The notes beneath the pieces are model-generated. The model saw only the letters and a program-made list of their open reading frames with translations, ran no database searches and was not told the origin of the DNA. Made by a program: the position numbers and the translations under genes. 24,764 bases of DNA, from NCBI GenBank assembly GCA_049421205.1, contig JBMSMQ010000015.1:1-24764 (forward strand), written 5' to 3'. Within the stretch, counting starts at the first letter, position 1, and each line of letters begins with the position of its first letter. Of the stretch, positions 15,074 to 21,994 are shown one piece after another. The stretch comes from JAFMIT01 sp049421205 (lineage in GTDB: Bacteria; Actinomycetota; Actinomycetes; S36-B12; UBA5976).

Positions 15074-16831
15074 ATGACTCGCGACCTTCACGTTAGTGGC
15101 CACGTGCATGCAGATTCAGCACCAGATGATTGGTGGCGAGAATCTGTCATTTATCAGATTTATCCAAAGTCTTGGGCAGATAGCAACGGTGACGGTGTTG
15201 GAGACCTGAATGGAATTCGTGCTCGTCTTGGCTATCTCGCGGAACTTGGAGTTGATGCGATTTGGTTTTCTCCATTCTTTGTTGGGCCACAAAAAGATGG
15301 TGGCTACGATGTTGCGAACTATCGAGATATTGATCCCTTGTTTGGAACACTTGAAGATGCAGAGTTGATGATTCAAGAAGCACATGATTTAGGAATCAAG
15401 ATTCTCGTTGATATTGTGCCAAACCACTCGAGTAATGAACATAGATTTTTCAAAGCTGCACTAAGGACTGAACCTGGAAGTGAGGAATGGAGTCGTTATC
15501 ACTGTGTAAAAGGCAAGGGCGACAATGGTGAACTTCCACCAAACTCATGGCGATCGATATTTTCAGGACCTGCCTGGACGCAAATTCATTGGGAAGGAAA
15601 ACCATCAGGATATTGGTATCTCCATCTCTTTGATGACTCCCAACCAGATGTGAACTGGGATAACCCGGACGTTGTTGAAGAGTTTGACGAAACATTGCGC
15701 TTTTGGTTTGACAGAGGCGTCGATGGCTTTCGTATCGATGTTGCCCATGGACTGATCAAGGCAGATGGCTATCCCGAGTCTGAAGGTGAAGAGCGCGTGC
15801 ACGATGAGCATGGTGGACTTCTTGATGTCATCCCAATGCCATACTTTGATCAACCCGCGGTCCACGATATTTATCGTCGGTGGCGGTCTATCGCCGATGA
15901 ATACACGCCAAAGCGAATATTTGTGGCAGAAGCATGGGTGCCAACCGCTGAGCGCTTAGCCCGGTACCTACGACCAGATGAACTTCACACAGGGTTCAAT
16001 TTTGGTTATTTAGTTGCAGGTTGGAACGCCGAAGCGATTCGAAACAATATTGAAGAAACCCTCGAATTCAATACATTCATCAATGCGCCAACAACCTGGG
16101 TAGTTGAAAATCATGATGTGGTTCGGTCCGTCACTCGATACTGCTCAGAGCGTGAGTATCACAATAATGATGGAGAAAATAATCCTGACTATGTATCACC
16201 ACTCACCATCGCCCCAACTGAAGCAGAACTTGAACTAGGACGTCGTCGAGCGCGAGCTCAAATGCTCTTGATGCTAGCGCTTCCTGGAACTGCCTACATT
16301 TGGCAAGGCCAAGAGTTAGCGCTTGAAGAAGTCTTAGATCTAGAACCATCAGAACGGCAAGACCCAGTCTTCATTCGATCTCGCGGAAAAATAATTGGTC
16401 GCGATGGCTGTCGCGTCCCAATCCCTTGGACGAAAAGCGGTACGAGTTTTGGATTTGGACCAGAGGATGCCAGATCTCCTTGGTTAACGATGCCACGTCA
16501 CTGGGGAGAACTATCAATTGAAGCTCAAGATCTCAATCCCCACTCAATGCTTAATCTCACAAGGCAAGCACTGAAACTTCGTCGTGAACTCGGTGAATTC
16601 GGTCAAGGTGAATTGAAATGGCGAGATGACTTAGGTGGAACGAGAAACGATGTGGTGGCATTTGAACGAGTGAATAACTCGAATAGTGGTGTTGTCTCTG
16701 TTTCGAATTTAGGTCAAGAGGTCCTTGAGATTCCAGCCACTACATTGCTGATCAGCAGTATTCCAAATACATATGTCATCGATGGACAAGTCGATGTGCA
16801 ACCAGACTCCACTGTGTGGGTGTTGCTCTAG
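15074..16831 (+). CDS. aglA: Alpha-glucosidase, GH13 family
   Basis: Hydrolyses alpha-linked glucosides such as maltose or short maltodextrins to glucose, probably in the cytoplasm because no signal peptide is seen. The 585-residue product begins with WWRESVIYQIYPKSWADSNGDGVGDL, the standard GH13 opening. It carries DIVPNHSS (region I), GFRIDVAHG with nucleophile Asp222, VAEAW with acid/base Glu286, and ENHD with transition-state Asp348. Together these mark an oligo-1,6/alpha-glucosidase-like enzyme (probably the actinobacterial subfamily) rather than an alpha-amylase. Trehalose synthase is less likely from the sequence. A strong AAGGAG lies 4-5 bases upstream of the ATG. It is third in the mscS-glbO-aglA unit. 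Its TAG shares a CTAG with the stop of the next gene. Precise substrate is not determined. Confidence 0.93.
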   Translation: MTRDLHVSGHVHADSAPDDWWRESVIYQIYPKSWADSNGDGVGDLNGIRARLGYLAELGVDAIWFSPFFVGPQKDGGYDVANYRDIDPLFGTLEDAELMIQEAHDLGIKILVDIVPNHSSNEHRFFKAALRTEPGSEEWSRYHCVKGKGDNGELPPNSWRSIFSGPAWTQIHWEGKPSGYWYLHLFDDSQPDVNWDNPDVVEEFDETLRFWFDRGVDGFRIDVAHGLIKADGYPESEGEERVHDEHGGLLDVIPMPYFDQPAVHDIYRRWRSIADEYTPKRIFVAEAWVPTAERLARYLRPDELHTGFNFGYLVAGWNAEAIRNNIEETLEFNTFINAPTTWVVENHDVVRSVTRYCSEREYHNNDGENNPDYVSPLTIAPTEAELELGRRRARAQMLLMLALPGTAYIWQGQELALEEVLDLEPSERQDPVFIRSRGKIIGRDGCRVPIPWTKSGTSFGFGPEDARSPWLTMPRHWGELSIEAQDLNPHSMLNLTRQALKLRRELGEFGQGELKWRDDLGGTRNDVVAFERVNNSNSGVVSVSNLGQEVLEIPATTLLISSIPNTYVIDGQVDVQPDSTVWVLL

Positions 16832-17496
16832 ATAACTCTGAGCTTCGCCTTTTTCACGCGTTCATCCACGAACACTTGACCAGCTGGGGTAATTAATCGC
16901 TTCCACGATTCAAGAGTTGCAAATTCAGCGCGCGCATTCTTATGTGCAATGAAGCCAAGTTGTCGGGCCGCGTGTAAACCTCGGAGAGGAAATCCAGCTA
17001 TTCCTGGCTTTTTCCAAATCTGGGTTGCAATGTTATCTTTCATAAGTTGGGTTGCACTTGGATAAAGTGAAAGTTGCTGGTGATAATCCTGTATTGCAGA
17101 TTCCACCGTTGAAATCAATGCATCGCAGGTCATTTTTTCACCTTGTATCCATGGGCGCCCACCTTCTGGAGGTAGATTCGATAACTGTTCACTCAACGGA
17201 AATTCATCAGGAAGTCGATACTCTGCTATTCGATTTGCCTCATTTGGCTTTGAAAGGTCTCCAAGCACATCACGCATTCGGCTTGCTGAGATTATCCGAT
17301 CAAATTCTTCACCGATTTCTTCAACAAGCGGAAGAGCGATAAAGACAAGACAATCCATTGGCGTATGAGCCCAAATTCCAATGACTTTGCCACGGGATTG
17401 AAGTCGCAGCGTCCCGAGCGAATCCCACGCAGCGATTTTCCTTGAAAATAGCGCGAAGTGCGCTGCCTCGTCGTATCGCAAGGTAATGGAAAGCAC
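16828..17496 (-). CDS. Conserved hypothetical protein, position of Rv2474c
   Basis: A 222-residue product that I do not recognise by domain. Visible features are an N-terminal hydrophobic/beta-like stretch (LRLQSRGKVIGIWAHTPMDCLVFIALPL), a central charged segment, and a C-terminal basic part (FPLRGLHAARQLGFIAHKNAR..., ending VKKAKLRVI). There is no signal peptide or clear transmembrane helix. The start taken is GTG at 17496, but no ribosome-binding site is evident. The frame stays open upstream (reading RVNTLHNSP just before it) without a better start codon. It is last in the ssb-ettA-thioesterase run, 43 bases after the thioesterase. Genomic position corresponds to M. tuberculosis Rv2474c by synteny, from memory; homology is not established here. 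Confidence 0.78.
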   Translation of the reverse strand: MLSITLRYDEAAHFALFSRKIAAWDSLGTLRLQSRGKVIGIWAHTPMDCLVFIALPLVEEIGEEFDRIISASRMRDVLGDLSKPNEANRIAEYRLPDEFPLSEQLSNLPPEGGRPWIQGEKMTCDALISTVESAIQDYHQQLSLYPSATQLMKDNIATQIWKKPGIAGFPLRGLHAARQLGFIAHKNARAEFATLESWKRLITPAGQVFVDERVKKAKLRVI

Positions 17497-17539
17497 AGGT
17501 GAATTGTGAAGAGTATTGACGCGCTGCGCAAAAGGAGAA

Positions 17540-17932
17540 CTATGAAGCCGTTTCTAAAAGTGCCCGGAGATCATCTGAAATCCTCACCACAGCACCAGTT
17601 TCTGTCTCAACTTGAACCATAACAGTGCTTGCAGTTGCGTAACGTGTACCCGATTCGTCCAAAAATACGTATGCAAGTTTGTAGGAGGCACCTCCCACAT
17701 GTTCCACTTTCACTTCAACAATAAGTTCACGCATCTGCATATTGACAGGTTTGAGGTAATCAATCTCGTTATGAGCAACCACATGGCCAATCTCGACAAG
17801 GTGCTCTGCGCCGAGATTGAGACTTTCGAGCAAAGCAAATCGAGCATCCTGCATAAATTCGACATACGACACGTTGTTTAGGTGCCGAAGTGCATCAAAA
17901 TCACTCCAGCGAAGTTGGATTTTGATTCGCAT
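17540..17932 (-). CDS. Acyl-CoA thioesterase, hotdog-fold 4HBT family
   Basis: A 130-residue hotdog-fold protein likely to hydrolyse acyl-CoA thioesters. The signature WSDFDALRHLNNVSYVEFMQ (residues 9-28) contains the catalytic-type Asp13 and the H-x-NN motif. The end of the domain (ATASTVMVQVE) is also typical. The mycobacterial equivalent by position is Rv2475c. It follows ettA with only 2 bases between the ettA TAA and its ATG, so it must be translated from the same mRNA, probably by reinitiation. Substrate chain length cannot be told from the sequence. Confidence 0.9.
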   Translation of the reverse strand: MRIKIQLRWSDFDALRHLNNVSYVEFMQDARFALLESLNLGAEHLVEIGHVVAHNEIDYLKPVNMQMRELIVEVKVEHVGGASYKLAYVFLDESGTRYATASTVMVQVETETGAVVRISDDLRALLETAS

Positions 17933-17934
17933 CT

Positions 17935-19626
17935 TTAGTCTCTAGTCAGTTTTCTGTAGGTCGCACGATGAGGTCGAGCCGCCTCAACACCAAGACGTTC
18001 AATCTTGTTCTTTTCATAACTTTCAAAGTTTCCTTCGAACCAGAACCACTGGCTGTCCCCTTCATACGCCAAGATGTGCGTGGCAATCCGATCGAGAAAC
18101 CATCGATCGTGAGATGTAATCACTGCGCATCCTGGAAATTCAAGTAACGCATTCTCAAGGGATCCAAGTGTTTCAACATCAAGATCGTTCGTTGGTTCGT
18201 CGAGGAGTAAGAGATTTCCACCTTGCTTCAAGGTGAGTGCAAGATTCAGACGGTTTCGCTCTCCTCCTGATAGCACTCCAGTTGGCTTTTGTTGATCTGC
18301 TCCTTTAAAACCAAATGCGCCAACATATGCACGCGAGGGCATTTCAACATTTCCTACTTTCAACCAATCAAGGCCATCGCTCACTACTTCCCACACTGTC
18401 TTCTTGTCTTCGAGACCTGCTCGGGATTGATCAACATAGGAAAGTTTGACAGTTTCCCCGACCTTAATACTTCCGGTATCAGGAAGTTCAGCATCTATGG
18501 CTTCACCAGCTGCCGTAACAAGCATTCGAAAGAGTGTGGTCTTACCAACACCGTTTGGGCCAATCACACCCACGATTCCGTTTCGAGGCAAGGTGAACGA
18601 GAGGTTATCAATCAAGATGCGATCATCAAATCCTTTGGTGAGATTCGTTACTTCCACCACAACAGCACCAAGTCGAGGACCCGGTGGAATTTGTATTTCT
18701 TCAAATTCAAGTTTCTTGGTCTTTTCAGCTTCGGCCGCCATTTCTTCATAGCGGTCAAGTCGAGCTCGACTTTTTGTTTGCCGGGCTTTCGCATTGGATC
18801 GAACCCATTGCAGTTCGTCTTCAAGTCGACGCTTGAGTTTTGCATCCTTTTGACCTTCAACTTTTAAGCGAGCCGCTTTCATTTCTAGGTAGGTCGAATA
18901 GTTACCTTCGTACGGATAGCAGCGTCCTCGGTCTAGCTCCAAAATCCACTCAGCAACATTGTCCAAGAAATAGCGATCATGCGTAATAGCAACAATTGTT
19001 CCTGGATACTTTTCAAGATGTTGTTCGAGCCACTGAACACTTTCTGCATCAAGGTGGTTCGTCGGTTCATCGAGAAGCAATAGGTCTGGTTGCTGTAACA
19101 GTAATTTACAAAGTGCAACGCGGCGCTTTTCTCCACCGGAGAGGACTTTGATTTCGGCATCTGCTGGAGGGCAACGCAGTGCATCCATAGCCATTTCAAG
19201 TTGGGCATCTAGATCCCAGGCATTCTTATGGTCAATTGCTTCTTGAAGTTTTCCCATTTCTGCAAGTAATACATCGTAGTCAGCATCAGGGTTCGCCATT
19301 TCTGCCGAGATTTCATTGAATCGATCGAGCATTGCTTTGGTTTCAGCAACTCCCTCTTCAACGTTTCCAAGCACACTTTTTGTTTCATCAAGTTGTGGCT
19401 CTTGGGCAAGAATGCCGACAGTAAATCCTGGGGATAAATCTGCATCGCCGTTCGACACTTTTTCGATTCCTGCCATTATTTTGAGCAGCGTAGATTTTCC
19501 AGCACCATTGGGACCGACAACACCAATTTTTGCTCCGGGTAAGAATGCGAGCGTTACGTCATCAAGAATTACTTTGTCACCAATGGCTTTTCGAGCCTTT
19601 TTGAGGGTATAGATAAATTCAGCCAT
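17935..19626 (-). CDS. ettA: Energy-dependent translational throttle protein EttA (ABC-F ATPase)
   Basis: Soluble ABC-F ATPase that binds the ribosomal E site and gates the first elongation steps according to the ADP/ATP state. The 563-residue product has two ABC domains: Walker A GPNGAGKS (38-45), signature LSGGE (162-166) and Walker B LLLLDE (182-187); then GPNGVGKT (356-363), LSGGE (452-456) and LLLLDE (472-477). An EttA-type arm lies in domain 1 (about 90-140). The interdomain linker (about 245-315) is rich in Lys/Arg/Glu, including ELQWVRSNAKARQTKSRARL. There are no transmembrane segments, so it is not a transporter. Length and motifs fit EttA better than Uup or antibiotic-resistance ABC-Fs. 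It lies 19 bases after ssb. The mycobacterial equivalent is Rv2477c. Confidence 0.96.
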   Translation of the reverse strand: MAEFIYTLKKARKAIGDKVILDDVTLAFLPGAKIGVVGPNGAGKSTLLKIMAGIEKVSNGDADLSPGFTVGILAQEPQLDETKSVLGNVEEGVAETKAMLDRFNEISAEMANPDADYDVLLAEMGKLQEAIDHKNAWDLDAQLEMAMDALRCPPADAEIKVLSGGEKRRVALCKLLLQQPDLLLLDEPTNHLDAESVQWLEQHLEKYPGTIVAITHDRYFLDNVAEWILELDRGRCYPYEGNYSTYLEMKAARLKVEGQKDAKLKRRLEDELQWVRSNAKARQTKSRARLDRYEEMAAEAEKTKKLEFEEIQIPPGPRLGAVVVEVTNLTKGFDDRILIDNLSFTLPRNGIVGVIGPNGVGKTTLFRMLVTAAGEAIDAELPDTGSIKVGETVKLSYVDQSRAGLEDKKTVWEVVSDGLDWLKVGNVEMPSRAYVGAFGFKGADQQKPTGVLSGGERNRLNLALTLKQGGNLLLLDEPTNDLDVETLGSLENALLEFPGCAVITSHDRWFLDRIATHILAYEGDSQWFWFEGNFESYEKNKIERLGVEAARPHRATYRKLTRD

Positions 19627-19645
19627 ACCCGAAGCCTACTTGTGA

Positions 19646-20080
19646 CTACTTCCGGACAGGTTTTCTCTCTATATTTTCAATTTCACACTCGTCCCTACTT
19701 TGCACCTCTTCGTCCTCTGACTTGAGGTTTCGAAGAAATTCAGCGGTGCCACGATTCAGATCTGGTCCAATGTGACTCGCTTCGATTTCAATTGAAGTCC
19801 CACTTTTCTCATCAGTCCTCCAGTCTCTGACACGAAGTTTGCCGTGAATCACAACAGGATCACCCTTACGAATACTGTTCAGCACATTCGAAGCAAGGTT
19901 TCGCCAGCATGACACTGAAAAGAACGTTGCATCCCCATCCATCCAAAGTTGATTTACCTTGTCAAACCTTCGATGATTCACTACTACCCTGAAAGTAACG
20001 AATGGAATTCCTGATTTGGTTTCGATACTACTTGGGTCAGTAACAAGGGTTGCCGCAGTGGCAATATTGATATCTGTCAT
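19646..20080 (-). CDS. ssb: Single-stranded DNA-binding protein, short paralogue
   Basis: OB-fold protein that coats single-stranded DNA. The product is 144 residues from the ATG at 20080 (MTDINIATA), which has AGGAG 5-9 bases upstream. The in-frame ATG at 20104 would add eight residues over this ribosome-binding site and is rejected. The OB-fold blocks are clear: FVTFRVVVNHRRFD, FFSVSCWRNLASNVLNSIRKGDPVVIHGKLRVRDW and the SGTSIEIEASHIGPDL strand. The C-terminus (...ENIERKPVRK) is short and basic and lacks the acidic DDDIPF-type tip used by housekeeping SSB to recruit partners. It therefore looks like the second actinobacterial SSB, matching Rv2478c by position. It heads the run ssb, ettA, thioesterase, hypothetical. 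Confidence 0.92.
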   Translation of the reverse strand: MTDINIATAATLVTDPSSIETKSGIPFVTFRVVVNHRRFDKVNQLWMDGDATFFSVSCWRNLASNVLNSIRKGDPVVIHGKLRVRDWRTDEKSGTSIEIEASHIGPDLNRGTAEFLRNLKSEDEEVQSRDECEIENIERKPVRK

Positions 20081-20207
20081 GTCTTCTCCTTTTCGTCGAA
20101 TCATTCTCTAAACACGCCAGATTGAATTATTTGTATGGTCCTCAGGGGATAAGTCATACCTACCCAAATTGTGGAAAAGCAAACGCCGTCTGAGACAATT
20201 AACTCCT

Positions 20208-20280
20208 GCGCCTGTAGCTCAATGGATAGAGCGAACGGCTTCTACCCGTTAGGTTGGGGGTTCGAGTCCCTCCAGGTGCG
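20208..20280 (+). tRNA. tRNA-Arg (anticodon TCT), no encoded CCA
   Basis: The acceptor stem GCGCCTG/CAGGTGC includes one G-T pair. The anticodon stem AACGG/CCGTT encloses loop CTTCTAC, giving anticodon TCT, which reads AGA. The T stem GGGGG/CCCTC (one G-T pair) encloses TTCGAGT. Discriminator G is followed by CTT, so CCA is not genomically encoded, unlike in the two tRNAs at 6490-6682. Confidence 0.95.
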
Positions 20281-20303
20281 CTTTTCCCTGCACAATGACC
20301 TTG

Positions 20304-20343
20304 ATGCTGAAATACGGTTTTGCGAACAGAAAATTTTCAGCAT
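20304..20343. repeat. 9-base inverted repeat between tRNA-Arg and the acyltransferase promoter
   Basis: ATGCTGAAA (20304-20312) and TTTCAGCAT (20335-20343) are perfectly complementary across a 22-base loop. The right arm overlaps a 10-base palindrome, GAAAATTTTC (20329-20338). No T-tract follows, so a terminator is unlikely. It lies 7 bases upstream of a candidate -35 box and could be an operator for the acyltransferase gene. Function is unproven. Confidence 0.4.
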
Positions 20344-20350
20344 AAAGCCC

Positions 20351-20378
20351 TTGAATTGGTGATTTTCAGTCTTATGAT
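20351..20378 (+). promoter_or_regulatory. Candidate sigma-70-type promoter for the acyltransferase
   Basis: TTGAAT (20351-20356) and TATGAT (20373-20378, 5 of 6 to consensus) are separated by 16 bases. The predicted start of transcription is about 25 bases before the acyltransferase ATG at 20412, which has GAGG 7 bases upstream. Confidence 0.5.
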
Positions 20379-20411
20379 ACTTATGCTCTGTATTGTGAGA
20401 GAGGAATCACA

Positions 20412-21764
20412 ATGGGGATAGTTCCACCTTTTCCAAAAATTGACGCGCTTCAAGATAACTCAAAGCGTGACCTTGCACTCGACTCAGTGCGGGCGTGGTC
20501 ACTTATCGTTGTGGTGTTTGGCCACTTCATCATGCAAATCTATTTTTGGGATAACGGCTTACCCCAAAGTGGCAATACGCTCTCTTCAGGAAATCTGTGG
20601 CCATTTACCACCTGGATTTTGCAAGTGATGCCGCTTTTCTTTATTGCTGGTGGAGCTGTGAATTTTGGAAGTTACCTTCGAAGTCAAGGTAACTTTAATC
20701 AATGGCTTTGGCAGCGAACACGCCGTCTTATGAAGCCTACGGTTGTCTTTTTGCTTACCCTTGCAATTGCTTTCAGCATCATCACACTTCTAGCCGATGA
20801 ATCTGTGACCGATGGGCTTGTGACTGGTGTTACTGGACCTTTGTGGTTTCTTTCCGTCTACATTCTTGTCGTTGCTCTCACCCCACTTTCTGTCAATGTT
20901 TGGAAGCGACTTGGCAAAAAGAGTATTGCCCTTTTTCTTCTACTTGCAGTTCTCGTCGACTATCTCCGACTGAATGTCCTTGAAGCCTTTGGGGTTTTGA
21001 ATCTCATCATCATTTGGGTGATGGTTCATCAATTAGGTTTTTGGTATCAAGAAGGCGTCACAAAAGTACACGCCAGAGTATTCATTGCCTTCGGCCTCAT
21101 CAGCAATATTCTTTTGACTCAAGTCTTTCAACTCTACCCAACATCACTTGTGGGAATACCGACAGAAAAATTCTCCAATATGGCACCACCCACCATCATC
21201 TTGGCATTTCACTCCTTCGTATTGTTCGGATTACTTGTATTGCTCGCTCCTTGGCTACAAAAAGTAACATCGACTCCGCGTGGATTTAGGTTGATGTCAC
21301 GTGCAGCAATGTTGGCGATGACTATTTACCTCTGGCATATGGCAGTCCTTGTGGCCTGGCTTACGGCACTTCACTATCTGAATCTGGATCTCCCTGCACG
21401 CATAGAAAATTCAATCATTGTCCCAGACGGAATCTCTTATTGGCTCTTGTTAATTCCATCAACTATCGGCTTTGGGTTGGTGCTTTACTTCGTGATTCGG
21501 ATGCTATGGCCAATCGAATTCATGAAAATTCGCTGGTTTGATGCTGCGAAGAATCGAATATCGCATTCAAAACTACGCGCACTTCTTGGGACGCTATGCA
21601 CTTCTCTTGGACTACTTGCCGTTTCAGGTGCTGGATTTTCAGGTTTTCCGTTCGCTATTAGGGAATCCTTCGGGATACCTATATCCACACTCGGAGCGCT
21701 CATCGCTATTGGAATTGGGCTCGTTTTGCTTCGTCAACCTGCACAAACGTCCAGCAATACCTGA
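20412..21764 (+). CDS. Acyltransferase family 3 integral membrane protein
   Basis: Multi-pass membrane protein of 450 residues that probably moves an acyl group onto a cell-envelope sugar or lipid. The R-X10-H motif of the family is present: Arg27 and His38 in RAWSLIVVVFGH. It is followed by the PLFFIAGG motif, a cytoplasmic RTRRLMKP segment, and roughly ten hydrophobic helices. The C-terminal 60 residues add another hairpin of hydrophobic helices (LLGTLCTSLGLLAVSGAG and TLGALIAIGIGLVLL). It is a single-gene unit between tRNA-Arg and a terminator, with its own candidate promoter, and is not part of the mycobacterium-like gene order seen to its left. Acceptor unknown; no glycosyltransferases are nearby to hint at one. 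Confidence 0.87.
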   Translation: MGIVPPFPKIDALQDNSKRDLALDSVRAWSLIVVVFGHFIMQIYFWDNGLPQSGNTLSSGNLWPFTTWILQVMPLFFIAGGAVNFGSYLRSQGNFNQWLWQRTRRLMKPTVVFLLTLAIAFSIITLLADESVTDGLVTGVTGPLWFLSVYILVVALTPLSVNVWKRLGKKSIALFLLLAVLVDYLRLNVLEAFGVLNLIIIWVMVHQLGFWYQEGVTKVHARVFIAFGLISNILLTQVFQLYPTSLVGIPTEKFSNMAPPTIILAFHSFVLFGLLVLLAPWLQKVTSTPRGFRLMSRAAMLAMTIYLWHMAVLVAWLTALHYLNLDLPARIENSIIVPDGISYWLLLIPSTIGFGLVLYFVIRMLWPIEFMKIRWFDAAKNRISHSKLRALLGTLCTSLGLLAVSGAGFSGFPFAIRESFGIPISTLGALIAIGIGLVLLRQPAQTSSNT

Positions 21765-21964
21765 AACCAGTTCCCAATTTCCCAAAAACTCAGTGATTGC
21801 ATTTATGCGCACGTCACCCGCCTACGCGAGAGGCAGAGAGGGATTACTGTCTGTGATTACACCTTCATTTGAATTATCAACGCTACTGTAATTGAGATCG
21901 GTGGCTACCAAATTACTCGCCGAATTGCAGTAATGCAAGGAACCGCTCAATAAAGAAATCTGAG
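21765..21964. other. Longest gene-free stretch; no gene seen
   Basis: The 200 bases after the acyltransferase stop contain no convincing reading frame. They hold an imperfect inverted repeat at 21888-21916 (GTAATT ... AATTAC, with an inner GGT/ACC). The stretch would form the 3' untranslated region of the acyltransferase mRNA or could hold a small RNA ending at the terminator that follows. Nothing here proves either. Confidence 0.4.
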
Positions 21965-21993
21965 AAAAGCGCAGGTAACGACTGCGCTTTTTT
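21965..21993. terminator. Bidirectional rho-independent terminator
   Basis: A 10-base-pair stem, AAAAGCGCAG/CTGCGCTTTT, has a 7-base loop and continues into a T-run on the plus strand (six T). On the minus strand the stem ends in TTTT followed by CT. It separates the convergent acyltransferase and trhO genes and begins 1 base after the trhO stop. Confidence 0.9.
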
Positions 21994-21994
21994 C

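Noticed and set aside
18289..18867. 192-residue plus-strand frame opposite ettA
   Set aside because: It is antisense to a well-conserved gene, Cys/Phe-rich and without recognisable features or a ribosome-binding site.
20081..20104. ATG at 20104 as the ssb start
   Set aside because: The extra residues are encoded by the ribosome-binding site (AGGAG) of the ATG at 20080.
20169..20199. TTGTGG ... GACAAT as a tRNA-Arg promoter
   Set aside because: The spacing of 19 bases and weak matches make it no better than chance.
20208..21994. tRNA-Arg and acyltransferase as an integrated island
   Set aside because: No copy of the tRNA 3' end was found after the acyltransferase and no integrase is present.
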